From: Promethearchaeota archaeon
Lineage (GTDB): Archaea; Asgardarchaeota; Lokiarchaeia; Sigynarchaeales; SOKP01
NCBI GenBank assembly: GCA_014729315.1
Contig: WJKD01000248.1
Span: forward strand, 1-12,813
Direction: 5' to 3'
Length of the DNA stretch: 12,813 nt
Shown here: positions 1 through 7,831 of the stretch, piece by piece
Layout: each line of letters opens with the position of its first letter
Numbering within the stretch: the stretch's first letter is position 1
Made by a program: the position numbers and the translations under genes
The notes under the pieces: generated by a model
Told to the model about the DNA's origin: nothing
Seen by the model: the letters and a program-made list of their open reading frames with translations, nothing else
The model's database searches: none

Positions 1-89
1 AGCAGCCACGTTCTCCGCATCCGAATTTCAGCCAAATTAGACATAGCTTTATTAAAATCTTCTTCTTTCTTTTTGCTTTTTTCTGGCAT
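1..89 (-). CDS. 5' end of an unrecognised protein (partial)
   Basis: Reading leftward from an ATG at 89-87, the frame stays open for 29 codons to the window edge. A good ribosome site (GGAG at 100-97, 7 nt before the ATG) supports this start. The visible N-terminus begins MPEKSKKKEEDFNKAMS and continues with NLAEIRMRRTWL. It is lysine- and glutamate-rich at first, then turns basic, and no signal peptide is visible. Too little is present to name a family. The gene diverges from the toxin-antitoxin-chaperone operon that starts near 420. Confidence 0.6.
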   Translation of the reverse strand, partial: MPEKSKKKEEDFNKAMSNLAEIRMRRTWL

Positions 90-385
90 ATTTTTTCTCC
101 GAATTCGTTTTTGTACTTGTTTTAAATTTGGCTCTATAATATTATTTAATGGAATAATGATACGGCTATTGCTTTTCTGTCTTATTAGAATTATCGTAAA
201 TAGTTGTTAAATTATATTCTTATACGACATAGATTGAAACAATAAAGAAATAACTTCGTTAAATATAACAAACATTGTTTTACATTTCAATAGTTATTAC
301 ATTTAAATCTATGAGTTTTCATTAAATGCCTTAAGTGACTATTAAGATTAATATCTATTTTTTTCAATATCATATAAAAAAAGGC
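90..385. other. AT-rich intergenic region between divergent genes
   Basis: I see no convincing gene here. The open frame beginning at 335 starts upstream of the strong promoter at 386-414, has low-complexity sequence and resembles no family, so I leave it out. On the minus strand a TATAAT-like hexamer lies around 210-220 and could serve the leftward gene, but I found no good -35 partner for it. A stretch at 203-240 starts GTTG and ends ATTGAAAC, like some CRISPR repeats, but it occurs only once. Confidence 0.4.
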
Positions 386-414
386 TTGACAGTTACTAAA
401 TATTTTTTTATCAT
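386..414 (+). promoter_or_regulatory. Sigma-70-type promoter of the cmdTAC-like operon
   Basis: TTGACA at 386-391 and TATCAT at 409-414 are separated by 17 nt, which matches the -35 box fully and the -10 box at 5 of 6 positions. Transcription would start near 421 and give a leader of about 90 nt before the toxin ATG at 510. No clean palindrome overlaps the boxes, so an operator cannot be assigned by eye. Confidence 0.7.
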
Positions 415-509
415 ATATCACCAATACTTTATATGCTCTTGCTTAATGCTTTTACAATCTTCAATTCTAATTCAGTTTGTCTCAGCTAATTATGATAAAA
501 AAATGAGAA

Positions 510-1025
510 ATGAATTCAAAAATTATTGGTTATCATGGGACTCATTCAAAAAATGTTGATAGCATAATAAAAAATGGTTATCGTCTTTCAGGCGAAAAAG
601 AATGGTTCGGGAGAGGCGTTTATTTTTTTCAAGATTATTCTTCAATTACAAACGGCTTTGAGGAAGCTAAACTTTGGGCAATCAATGTAAAGAAATTTAA
701 AAAAAGTGCAGTTCTCCAATCCTTAATTATTAGTACAAAATATTTTGATTTAGTCGATAATATAGAGCATAGAAAATATTATGACAAGCTAAGAAAAAGC
801 TTAACTGAATTACATAAAAAATCAGGAAAAGATATTAAAGATTTTCATGATCATATTATTTTTAATAAGTTATCAGAAGAAGACAATATAGATTTTATCC
901 GTGCTTGTGTCGATGCTGGTCGTAATTATGGCTATTATTCTATTGTCGTAAGAAGATTGCAGGTTCAAATTTGCGTTAGAAATTCTAACTGCATAAAAGA
1001 AAATAAATGTATATATAAAGAATAA
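510..1025 (+). CDS. cmdT: ADP-ribosyltransferase-like toxin, CmdT-like
   Basis: This 171-residue protein has the hallmarks of a PARP/ART-type ADP-ribosyltransferase. YHGT at 8-11 gives the NAD-binding histidine (H9). GRGVYFF at 34-40 gives the glycine-rich strand and the tyrosine (Y38). RLQVQICVRNSNCI at 149-162 sits where the third catalytic strand is expected, with Q151 or Q153 in the place often held by Glu. A small acidic protein and a SecB-like chaperone follow at once. That matches CmdTAC, in which the ART toxin CmdT modifies mRNA and stops phage growth. Fold and neighbours are seen; the RNA target is inferred from the named system. The ATG at 510 is chosen because the domain starts immediately after it, although its ribosome site is weak. 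Sequence identity to known CmdT was not tested. Confidence 0.8.
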   Translation: MNSKIIGYHGTHSKNVDSIIKNGYRLSGEKEWFGRGVYFFQDYSSITNGFEEAKLWAINVKKFKKSAVLQSLIISTKYFDLVDNIEHRKYYDKLRKSLTELHKKSGKDIKDFHDHIIFNKLSEEDNIDFIRACVDAGRNYGYYSIVVRRLQVQICVRNSNCIKENKCIYKE

Positions 1026-1039
1026 GTTTGGAATCTACT

Positions 1040-1336
1040 ATGGATTTCGGAACAAAAATACTAAAAAAAATGTTAAGAGAAGTTCAACAGATGACTGTTG
1101 CCGACTATGAAGAATTATACGAAAGATCTTTGCAAAGGGAATCTGTTGATTATATTGATATAGATGATCATTTCAAAGAGTGTAGCATTCAATTTAGCTC
1201 GAATACAAATATCACTTATATCGATATATCTGTTTATGAAGATCCTGACCTTAGTTACGCTGATAATTATGACTTTAACGGATTAAATAATAATAATTAC
1301 AGCGAGTCAGACAAAATTTATCTTATGGCAGCATAA
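1040..1336 (+). CDS. cmdA: Small acidic antitoxin candidate, CmdA-like
   Basis: The protein has 98 residues from the ATG at 1040, which has GGA (1030-1032) 7 nt upstream. A TTG start at 1028 is possible but less likely. The first 20 residues are basic and helix-like (KILKKMLREVQQ). The rest is strongly acidic (YIDIDDHF, SVYEDPDLSY) and ends in an Asn-rich stretch and a hydrophobic tail (DKIYLMAA). I recognise no domain. Its place between an ART toxin and a SecB-like chaperone, 14 bp after one gene and 16 bp before the next, makes it the expected antitoxin. By analogy with other toxin-antitoxin-chaperone systems, its C-terminal part could be the segment the chaperone binds. That is inferred from position only. 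Confidence 0.65.
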   Translation: MDFGTKILKKMLREVQQMTVADYEELYERSLQRESVDYIDIDDHFKECSIQFSSNTNITYIDISVYEDPDLSYADNYDFNGLNNNNYSESDKIYLMAA

Positions 1337-1352
1337 TTAAAGAGATTCCTAA

Positions 1353-1763
1353 ATGAAAGAAAGCGATTTTCAATTTCTTGGTTATCGAGTTTCTAATATT
1401 TCTCTTAATATTAAGAATGAATATAATCCACGCATTCGAAATTTTTCTCAAAATGTCGATATTCATCTCAACTTTAGTCAAGAAAATAAAAGGTTTGTCG
1501 AGGTAGCTCTAAATATATCGATAGAGAATGAAAGCAAAGATTTTTCTTTCTTCATCAGCATTAAAGGTGGATTTCAAGCCCACGAAAATATGACAGATGA
1601 TTTATTTCAGACAATGTCAAAACAAAATGCTCCAGCTATTTTATATCCTTTTGCCAGAGCGATAATTACCAATTATACAGTACAAGCTAATATTCCTCCG
1701 ATAATTCTACCTGCAATAAATTTTGCTGATAAAAATAGAGTAGATAAAATAAGTATCAAGTAG
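1353..1763 (+). CDS. cmdC: SecB-like chaperone, CmdC-like
   Basis: This 136-residue protein belongs to the SecB-like family. The clearest evidence is the C-terminal half: ISIKGGFQAHE (69-78), NAPAILYPFARAII (92-105) and IPPIILPAINF (114-124). These correspond to the conserved SecB core in which a helix follows the last strand, before the family's PP-x-L-x-P-I-N-F tail. The N-terminal half alternates polar and hydrophobic residues as beta strands do. Housekeeping SecB delivers exported proteins to SecA. Copies sited beside toxin-antitoxin pairs instead protect an unstable antitoxin, and in CmdTAC the chaperone links toxin release to phage infection. Its position as third gene after the toxin and antitoxin favours that role. 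An AGAG-type ribosome site precedes the ATG. Confidence 0.85.
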   Translation: MKESDFQFLGYRVSNISLNIKNEYNPRIRNFSQNVDIHLNFSQENKRFVEVALNISIENESKDFSFFISIKGGFQAHENMTDDLFQTMSKQNAPAILYPFARAIITNYTVQANIPPIILPAINFADKNRVDKISIK

Positions 1764-1819
1764 ATATCTTTTAAGTTTAAAATTTTATCATAATTAAATC
1801 TTATAGCCAGATAATATGT

Positions 1820-2491
1820 ATGCCTAATTTATCTGAAAATATAAATCTGCCTAACTTAATTCTCTCCATCGTAAGTTATGTTAGAGATCGAGGCGGTTAC
1901 GTAACTAAGACAAAACTAATTAAATTTTTGTATCTAATCGATGTAGAATATTATCGAAAAAACAAGCTAAAGCTTACAAATTTTGATTGGATTTTTTATA
2001 AGTTTGGTCCATATACAAAACAATTTGAAGAAATTTATTCATCTTTATCTCAAGGCGATTTGAAAATAGACAGGAAAATTGGAAATGATTACGATGCAGA
2101 CATTATTACCTCTGATCTAAGCCTTGAAATACACGAAGTTATTAATAATCCTTCAACGTCATTATTGATAAAAAAAATATTAAACCGTTGGAGTCAAGAA
2201 CGCCTAAGCAAAATACTCGATTATGTATACTTTGAAACTGAACCGATGGAAAATGCTAAGAAGCTTCAACCTTTAGATTTTACGACAATTATGCCCGAAT
2301 TAGAAGAAGAATTCCGGTTAAACAAATCAAAATTAAAAGCGAAAAAACTAAAATCACTTAGAGACAAACTTAAAAATCAATTAGATAGAAGTCACCAGGG
2401 AATACCTCTTATAGAATTATTTCCAGCTACAAATTATGGCGAATCTTATATTGAAGATATTTTCAAAATGAATTCCGGGGACATAATTTAA
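1820..2491 (+). CDS. Panacea-domain antitoxin candidate
   Basis: The 223-residue protein begins with a Panacea (SocA-like, formerly DUF4065) domain at about residues 10-125. Recognisable parts are ILSIVSYVRDRGGYVTKTKL, then IKFLYLIDVEYYRKN and FDWIFYKFGPYTKQFEEIY. Panacea domains act as antitoxins against several unrelated toxin families. Residues 150-223 form a charged, Lys-rich extension, probably helical, that may specify the toxin partner. The stop codon directly abuts the GTG start of the next gene, so translation is probably coupled and that gene is the likely toxin. It lies 56 bp after the SecB-like gene. The upstream ATG at 1816 is out of frame and closes after three codons, so 1820 is the start. 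Confidence 0.8.
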   Translation: MPNLSENINLPNLILSIVSYVRDRGGYVTKTKLIKFLYLIDVEYYRKNKLKLTNFDWIFYKFGPYTKQFEEIYSSLSQGDLKIDRKIGNDYDADIITSDLSLEIHEVINNPSTSLLIKKILNRWSQERLSKILDYVYFETEPMENAKKLQPLDFTTIMPELEEEFRLNKSKLKAKKLKSLRDKLKNQLDRSHQGIPLIELFPATNYGESYIEDIFKMNSGDII

Positions 2492-3208
2492 GTGAAAAAT
2501 GGCTCAGTGAATTGTTATATAGATGAACTTCTTTCCCCATACTATCAATCTGCTTCTTATGACATAAACTACCTATGCTCCGGACAAATTTGTTGGGCAC
2601 CAATTTGTTTTATGCAAAATCAAACTGACGCCTGGCGGCCTGCATATATTGATGGCGAATCTTCGGAATATGCCACTGCTGATTATTTCAATTTACTTGA
2701 AAGCCCTCATGATTTATTCAATCATAATCAACCATTAAAAGAACCCAAGAACAGAGCATCGGATGAAGAATTTATTTTTCATCAGGCTAAGCGCAGACCT
2801 GTAATTTTAGCTACTAAAACTTCATTCTTCCTTGAAGATGAAATTAAAGAAACTCGGAAAGGACATAAATTTCATCATGATATTTGGTTGGTTGTACCCA
2901 TTTATTCAATTATCAATCCATCATCAGATAAATGGAAGTTTCATGAGGAAACAATAGAGAAAGCAAGGTTATTATACTATATTAATTTGCTTTTTTTGCC
3001 TTCCTACCCCGCATATTCGTTACGAGAAAGTGTTGCACGCCTTGATTATATATGTGCCCTTCGTAGTAAATTATTAAAACCAGAACCAATCAAATTATCA
3101 AAGGACGTTACAAATTTAATGAAAGAAATGTTAAGCGCTATAATAACAGAAAGAATTATACCTAACGGCTATATCGAAAATATACGCTCTTTATTAGCTA
3201 ATCAATGA
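2492..3208 (+). CDS. Putative toxin partner of the Panacea protein
   Basis: A 238-residue protein starts with GTG directly at the end of the Panacea gene, with GGGG at 2477-2480 as a possible ribosome site. I cannot assign a family with confidence. Three segments recall the MazF/PemK mRNA-interferase barrel in the right order: SGQICWAPI (30-38) like the family's G-D-I-W start, AKRRPVILATKT (99-110) like its RPV strand, and IWLVVPIYSI (131-140) like its later V-x-P strand. About 60 residues are inserted between the first two, more than is usual for a roughly 110-residue MazF. The last 90 residues look helical. Coupling to a Panacea protein makes it the expected toxin. The gene ends 4 bp before the convergent restriction gene. 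Confidence 0.5.
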   Translation: MKNGSVNCYIDELLSPYYQSASYDINYLCSGQICWAPICFMQNQTDAWRPAYIDGESSEYATADYFNLLESPHDLFNHNQPLKEPKNRASDEEFIFHQAKRRPVILATKTSFFLEDEIKETRKGHKFHHDIWLVVPIYSIINPSSDKWKFHEETIEKARLLYYINLLFLPSYPAYSLRESVARLDYICALRSKLLKPEPIKLSKDVTNLMKEMLSAIITERIIPNGYIENIRSLLANQ

Positions 3209-3212
3209 ACTT

Positions 3213-6200
3213 CTAAATCCAATCCCTCGTCAAATCATCAATCACTTTCATTTGATCAATTGTGAATGCCAATATTTTCACTACATTTTCGATATTCTCA
3301 ATTTCCTCGAGAGATAGTGTTCGACCTTTACGGTCTTTCAGATATTTATCTAATACCTGATATCCTCCGATGTAAAAATTATAAACTTCTTCGGGGACTT
3401 TATCAAAATACTGAGTTTTATTAATGTATAACCGTTCCTGCTGGTTTCCGCTTTGCTGGTCCTTAAATTTGCGGTAATCCGGTTTAATCACTTCGTTATT
3501 ACCTTTACCCTTATAATAACCTAAATCATATTCCGGAATTTCATTCATTAAATGAGCCTGGATCAGCTCCCAGCCTTTATCAGCAATCACTTCAAACGTT
3601 TGTTGTGAATCAGTAAAGGGAATTCTGGGGAAATCTATCTTTAAAAAATCACCATATTTTTCACGAAATATATTTGAATGTAAAATTCCATATATATAAG
3701 CTAAAATATTCTCAGGGATATAGCTTTTTTTGTATAAATGATTGATCCAAGATCTAAAGCTTTTCCGGAAATTTTCTTGCTTAGTATATTCATCTGTTTC
3801 TGCAAATAAGCCTTCTGGATTTTCATAATAATACAAAGGAAATAATTGTGCTGATCCAGGCGATTGAATGTGATTAACATCTAATAAATTATCGGTTATA
3901 AAACAATATGTGTAAGGCAATTGCTTTTTGAATGCAAAGCGAGTCCCTATTAATCCAATGTTATCACCCAACATGTGTCTCATTGTATTTTTTCGAGGCC
4001 AATCTGTAATTTCTTTTCGGTAGCATATATATCGGTTATCAAAAGGACGATACTGAATAAGACAAAATGATTTGTTTAATTTATCTTTGTTTAATTTGCT
4101 AAGCTTATTTCTATTTAGCTCAAGTTTCCAATCACGGTTATCCCTCAATTTGAACTTATCCCTGATAAATAAATCAGATTTAGATAAATCTCTGAATTCA
4201 GTTATTCTCTTTCTAAGTTCATTTTTATCAATATCTATTGCAAAATGATCTCTATGTGTTTTGATACCTTCTTGACTAATTTTGAAAATTTCTTTTACAG
4301 ATATATATTTTTTATATTTTTCAAACAATTCTGTGTTTTGTTCTTTAAAAAGATAGAAAGGAGATTTGGGATTTAAAACAGCCCATTCTAGCGTAGGCAG
4401 CTCAGATAATAGCAAATTTGTATATTTATTTTTTCGATTGCCCCAGAAATCAATAATTTTTACACATTTTTTTAAATTAGAATTTTTAATTAAAATTGTA
4501 ATTGCCACGCCCGTTTTAATATCAAATACATTTTCATCTTTTCTACCATCAGGTGTTATTTCCTTTTTATCATAATTCCCGTGCAAGTCGATTATAAATA
4601 TCTGGTCAAACGAACTAAGTAATTTTTCTCTCATCCCACGATAAGTTGGATTGTCAAGGTATGAATGATTCGTTATTATTCCAACAATTCCTTCCTCGAC
4701 TTTTTCCATTTTATCCTGTGAGAAACGAATAAATTTCACATAATCATCCCGCAATCCTTTTGGATTTTTCTCTCCCAAAGGTTTGCCGTCAACAAAATAA
4801 TAATCTTTTATTTTTGATTGGATCCATTCACCATTATTTTTAGAGACATAAGAATAAGGCGGATTTCCTGTGATCACCAAGATCGGCTTATCTTTTACTT
4901 TTTGGGCTGCCGTGGTTTCCTGAGACAAAGCAGGTAATAAAGGTATTCTTTCCTGCGTGCTAACCGGTTCCAGTGTGTTGGTCAAAAATATTTGAAAGCG
5001 CTCTTTTTGACTTAGTTCATATCCCTGGTCTTTCAAATATTGTGAGAGTTTTAAATGTGCGATAGTATAAGGTGCAATAAGGTATTCAAATCCATAAATA
5101 TTTTTCAGAACATGTTCTTTTATTATCAAATTTCTTTTACCGGAATCTGCCGGCAGCTTTTCAAATATCTGCTTCAAAATTTCAAGAATAAAGGTTCCGG
5201 TTCCGGTAGCAAAATCAAGCACCGTCACCCGTTTGTGATCCGCAAAGCCATCTTTTATTCCAAATGTATTCACCAAAATATCATCAATTGCCCGGATAAT
5301 AAAATTCACTACAGGCGGAGGGGTATAATAAACTCCTTTCGATTTTCTCAATTTTTTATCATAAGCTGCCAGAAAGTCCTCATAAAAATAAACATACGGA
5401 TCTTTGAATGAAAAATTTTCAGCATCTTCTTCTGTGCTTTTTGCTTTTCTCTGAAATGACAATGATTTCTGTATAGCACCCAAATCCAGGTTATTCATAA
5501 TTGTCAGCACTTCTTCAACAATCCAACGCACTTCTACATATTCTTCCTGATCCAGCACATCCAGAAAGTCAACTAATTCCTTAATCAATTCAAAAGAACT
5601 GGGAATAAATTGTTTTGCATTGTATAAAGAGACCTTTTTTACATCTGCGTTCAATTTTGCTAAAAATAATCCATAAACAAGATTTTGCGCAAATGCATCG
5701 GCAAATTCATCGATGCTGAGCTCGCTGAAAACGTATGTTTTAAACGTTTGGTACAAACCGTAAAGTTTTCCCTCGGTATGTTCTTTCTCCTGCCTTAGAA
5801 TTTCATCACGTAAAAATTCTTTCAGAATTTTTGCCCGCACTGCCATCGCTTCAGATAATTTTTTCGCCGTCCCGATTCCCATTGGCGGCTGCGAAAGAAA
5901 ACTTTTTATTAAACGCTCAACTTTTACAATACTCTCGCCATCTAATTTAGCCCTTTTGTTTTCAATATCATTCAAATAACACAATGTCTCTCGCTTTAGT
6001 ATTTTCCCTTCCCGAATCCAAATCCATTCAATATAATTCGTTAAAATAATATTATCTGATAATTTCGTATATCGCTTAATCTGATCAGATTTTATTATTT
6101 TGTCCAGATTCTCTTCAATTTTTTTATTTTCAACATATCCGATGATCGATTCCGTTTTTGATACCTTAAAATCCGGTGCACCGAATTCTTTTTCCCTTTT

Positions 6201-6359
6201 CGGTTCATGCTGAATTGTTATTTTCTTATCGATTTCTTTTGAAATACTTGTGAGTAAATCTTGTAAATGGGACCTGTGAGTATGTTCTGTAATTTCTGAT
6301 ATCCGGAAAGATTGTAAGGCTTTGAAGTACTGTTTAAATGTTTCCATTAAAATGTCCAT
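3213..6359 (-). CDS. Type IIG/ISP-like restriction-modification enzyme
   Basis: This 1048-residue single-chain enzyme should both cut DNA and methylate adenine. Near the N-terminus, PDF (62-64) and GYVENKK (74-80) give a PD-(D/E)xK nuclease site (D63, E77, K79). A helical linker follows, then KGVYYTPPPVVNFI (341-354), SAM-binding motif I VLDFATGTGTF (380-390) and catalytic motif IV NPPY (499-502). The C-terminal half carries a specificity region with YRPFDNRYICYRK and a conserved tail. No helicase motifs are visible, unlike LlaGI-type ISP enzymes of about 1570 residues, so a type IIG-like mode is more likely. A second ATG at 6347, preceded by GGAC, may be the true start. G+C falls sharply over the specificity region. 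The gene follows the PLD gene by 45 bp and is probably co-transcribed. Confidence 0.85.
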   Translation of the reverse strand: MDILMETFKQYFKALQSFRISEITEHTHRSHLQDLLTSISKEIDKKITIQHEPKREKEFGAPDFKVSKTESIIGYVENKKIEENLDKIIKSDQIKRYTKLSDNIILTNYIEWIWIREGKILKRETLCYLNDIENKRAKLDGESIVKVERLIKSFLSQPPMGIGTAKKLSEAMAVRAKILKEFLRDEILRQEKEHTEGKLYGLYQTFKTYVFSELSIDEFADAFAQNLVYGLFLAKLNADVKKVSLYNAKQFIPSSFELIKELVDFLDVLDQEEYVEVRWIVEEVLTIMNNLDLGAIQKSLSFQRKAKSTEEDAENFSFKDPYVYFYEDFLAAYDKKLRKSKGVYYTPPPVVNFIIRAIDDILVNTFGIKDGFADHKRVTVLDFATGTGTFILEILKQIFEKLPADSGKRNLIIKEHVLKNIYGFEYLIAPYTIAHLKLSQYLKDQGYELSQKERFQIFLTNTLEPVSTQERIPLLPALSQETTAAQKVKDKPILVITGNPPYSYVSKNNGEWIQSKIKDYYFVDGKPLGEKNPKGLRDDYVKFIRFSQDKMEKVEEGIVGIITNHSYLDNPTYRGMREKLLSSFDQIFIIDLHGNYDKKEITPDGRKDENVFDIKTGVAITILIKNSNLKKCVKIIDFWGNRKNKYTNLLLSELPTLEWAVLNPKSPFYLFKEQNTELFEKYKKYISVKEIFKISQEGIKTHRDHFAIDIDKNELRKRITEFRDLSKSDLFIRDKFKLRDNRDWKLELNRNKLSKLNKDKLNKSFCLIQYRPFDNRYICYRKEITDWPRKNTMRHMLGDNIGLIGTRFAFKKQLPYTYCFITDNLLDVNHIQSPGSAQLFPLYYYENPEGLFAETDEYTKQENFRKSFRSWINHLYKKSYIPENILAYIYGILHSNIFREKYGDFLKIDFPRIPFTDSQQTFEVIADKGWELIQAHLMNEIPEYDLGYYKGKGNNEVIKPDYRKFKDQQSGNQQERLYINKTQYFDKVPEEVYNFYIGGYQVLDKYLKDRKGRTLSLEEIENIENVVKILAFTIDQMKVIDDLTRDWI

Positions 6360-6404
6360 TTTTTATAAAATGACTTTTTTAAAATACCGGCTAAATATTT
6401 TTTG

Positions 6405-7658
6405 TCACTGCATGTTTCCAAATCCTAACCATTGCATGCTTTTAAATGTTCTTTCATTGCATATTGGAACCTTCTTATTATTAGCCCACCCATATAATTC
6501 CTCAACGCAGCTTTTACCAAAATGATTTAATTTATATTTATCTGAGTAAATACAGTGGGCTATTCGATATTCAAATTCCCCATGTCCAAATAACAAATAT
6601 TTAAATGTATTCTTAATTTTATCGATGGAGTTTTCTTTCGTGAATGTATTTAATATTTCTTCTTTTCCGCCATAATATCTTGCTCTTGCCTCAAATGCAT
6701 GTATAATCAAAACAATACTTTTTATCTGATCTTTTGACAGACTATCAATTATCGATTTCGACAATAAAAACTTTTTGATTATCGGGTACCTGTCTTTCAT
6801 TACATCATAAATATCATCAAAATCATCGTTAATAAATTCTTTTATATTAGCAATTAGAAAATTTTTTAACTCAACATTTTGTCGAATTGGAGCTTGGAGA
6901 TATTTTTGTCCCTGAGCTTTCTTTTGCCTAATCCAGTTTAAAAACTGATCAATTTCAATTCTTATCGGCAATTCACTTTCATTAACTTTTCTAACATTCA
7001 AAGATTCATAAATCTGTTTTAATTCATCGAATTTCTTTAGAAACATTTCATATTTTTTCAAAAATTCATCATAAATAATTTCTTCTGATGGTTTATTATC
7101 CGTGTCCGGTCGTGTAATATTTTTGAATTCAACGTGTCCTAACCGATCCTGAATATTTTTTTCGCTTTTCTTAATGCTATCTCCCAAAGCAGAGACAATT
7201 ATATTATAATCCCTAAGCATTATTTTTGTTAATGGTCTTGCTGCTGCCCAGTACTCAGCAAAAATAATTTTTAATTCATCAAAAATAGGATCTTCAGACT
7301 CGATTAAAATATTCAATTCCTGATTTGTTTGTATTCCACTATCTGTTAGATTTGAAGATCCAAGCACCGCAACTGAATTTCCAAATATATAAAGTTTCGG
7401 ATGAAAATGAACAGAAGTAAAATAACGGATGCTCACATTTGGAATGGATATTATTTCAGATAAATCTCTTGCACTCGTTGGAAATCCTAATCTAACGATT
7501 AGTCTTACTTTACATTTATTTTTTACCAAGTACTTAATATAATTAGCATTAGTGAAAAAAGCAACAGCGATATCAACATCTGTATTTTTTCCATATCTTT
7601 CAAGTACTGACCTTAAGAAGTCTTTTCTTTTGCTTGTATTTGTGTAGAGCTTAAGCAT
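6405..7658 (-). CDS. PLD-like nuclease-fold protein
   Basis: A 417-residue protein with an N-terminal phospholipase-D-like domain. HPKLYIFGNSVAVLGSSNLT at 86-105 carries the H-x-K pair (H86, K88) and the G-S-S-N element typical of PLD nucleases; the usual Asp of the HKD motif is not evident. Before it, DVDIAVAFFT and VRLIVRLG are the expected core strands. Only one catalytic motif is present, so the active form would be a dimer, as in the PLD restriction nuclease BfiI. Residues 130-417 appear mainly helical and are not recognised. It lies upstream of the restriction-modification gene in the same direction, so it may be an accessory nuclease. No ribosome site is seen; a TATAAT at 7672-7667 sits close to the ATG and suggests a very short leader. 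Confidence 0.7.
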   Translation of the reverse strand: MLKLYTNTSKRKDFLRSVLERYGKNTDVDIAVAFFTNANYIKYLVKNKCKVRLIVRLGFPTSARDLSEIISIPNVSIRYFTSVHFHPKLYIFGNSVAVLGSSNLTDSGIQTNQELNILIESEDPIFDELKIIFAEYWAAARPLTKIMLRDYNIIVSALGDSIKKSEKNIQDRLGHVEFKNITRPDTDNKPSEEIIYDEFLKKYEMFLKKFDELKQIYESLNVRKVNESELPIRIEIDQFLNWIRQKKAQGQKYLQAPIRQNVELKNFLIANIKEFINDDFDDIYDVMKDRYPIIKKFLLSKSIIDSLSKDQIKSIVLIIHAFEARARYYGGKEEILNTFTKENSIDKIKNTFKYLLFGHGEFEYRIAHCIYSDKYKLNHFGKSCVEELYGWANNKKVPICNERTFKSMQWLGFGNMQ

Positions 7659-7696
7659 AAGTATTAATTATATTTCATTAATTCAAATCATTTTTT

Positions 7697-7752
7697 GTTA
7701 GGTAAGCCGTAACATGCTGTTCATGTTTCGCAAGACCGCAAAAGGAAGCATG
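7697..7752. repeat. Cluster of small inverted repeats
   Basis: In the 173 bp between the DUF3800 remnant and the PLD gene, AACATG and CATGTT (7711-7727) form a perfect inverted repeat with a 5-nt spacer. A second possible hairpin pairs 7722-7729 with 7745-7752 (one G-T pair), and a third lies at 7697-7713 (GTTAGG with CC-G-TAAC). The structures exclude one another in part. They lie 40-90 bp upstream of the PLD gene and could be an operator for it or a decayed repeat element. Confidence 0.35.
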
Positions 7753-7831
7753 ATTTTGAAATATTGGATGTTCGATAAAGATAAAGAGTATATTTACATT
7801 ATATCAAATAAAATTAATATGGTCTTGGTGC

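Noticed and set aside
203..240. CRISPR-like sequence starting GTTG and ending ATTGAAAC
   Set aside because: Only one copy is present, with no regular spacing and no cas genes in the window.
335..559. Open frame of 74 codons before the toxin gene
   Set aside because: It starts upstream of the promoter at 386-414, overlaps the toxin start in another frame, has low-complexity composition and resembles no family.
1028..1039. TTG start adding four residues to the antitoxin candidate
   Set aside because: The ATG at 1040 has GGA at suitable spacing, and the TTG has no better ribosome site.
4366..5411. Plus-strand open frames inside the restriction enzyme gene
   Set aside because: They lie antisense to a long, clearly conserved gene and have no family features.
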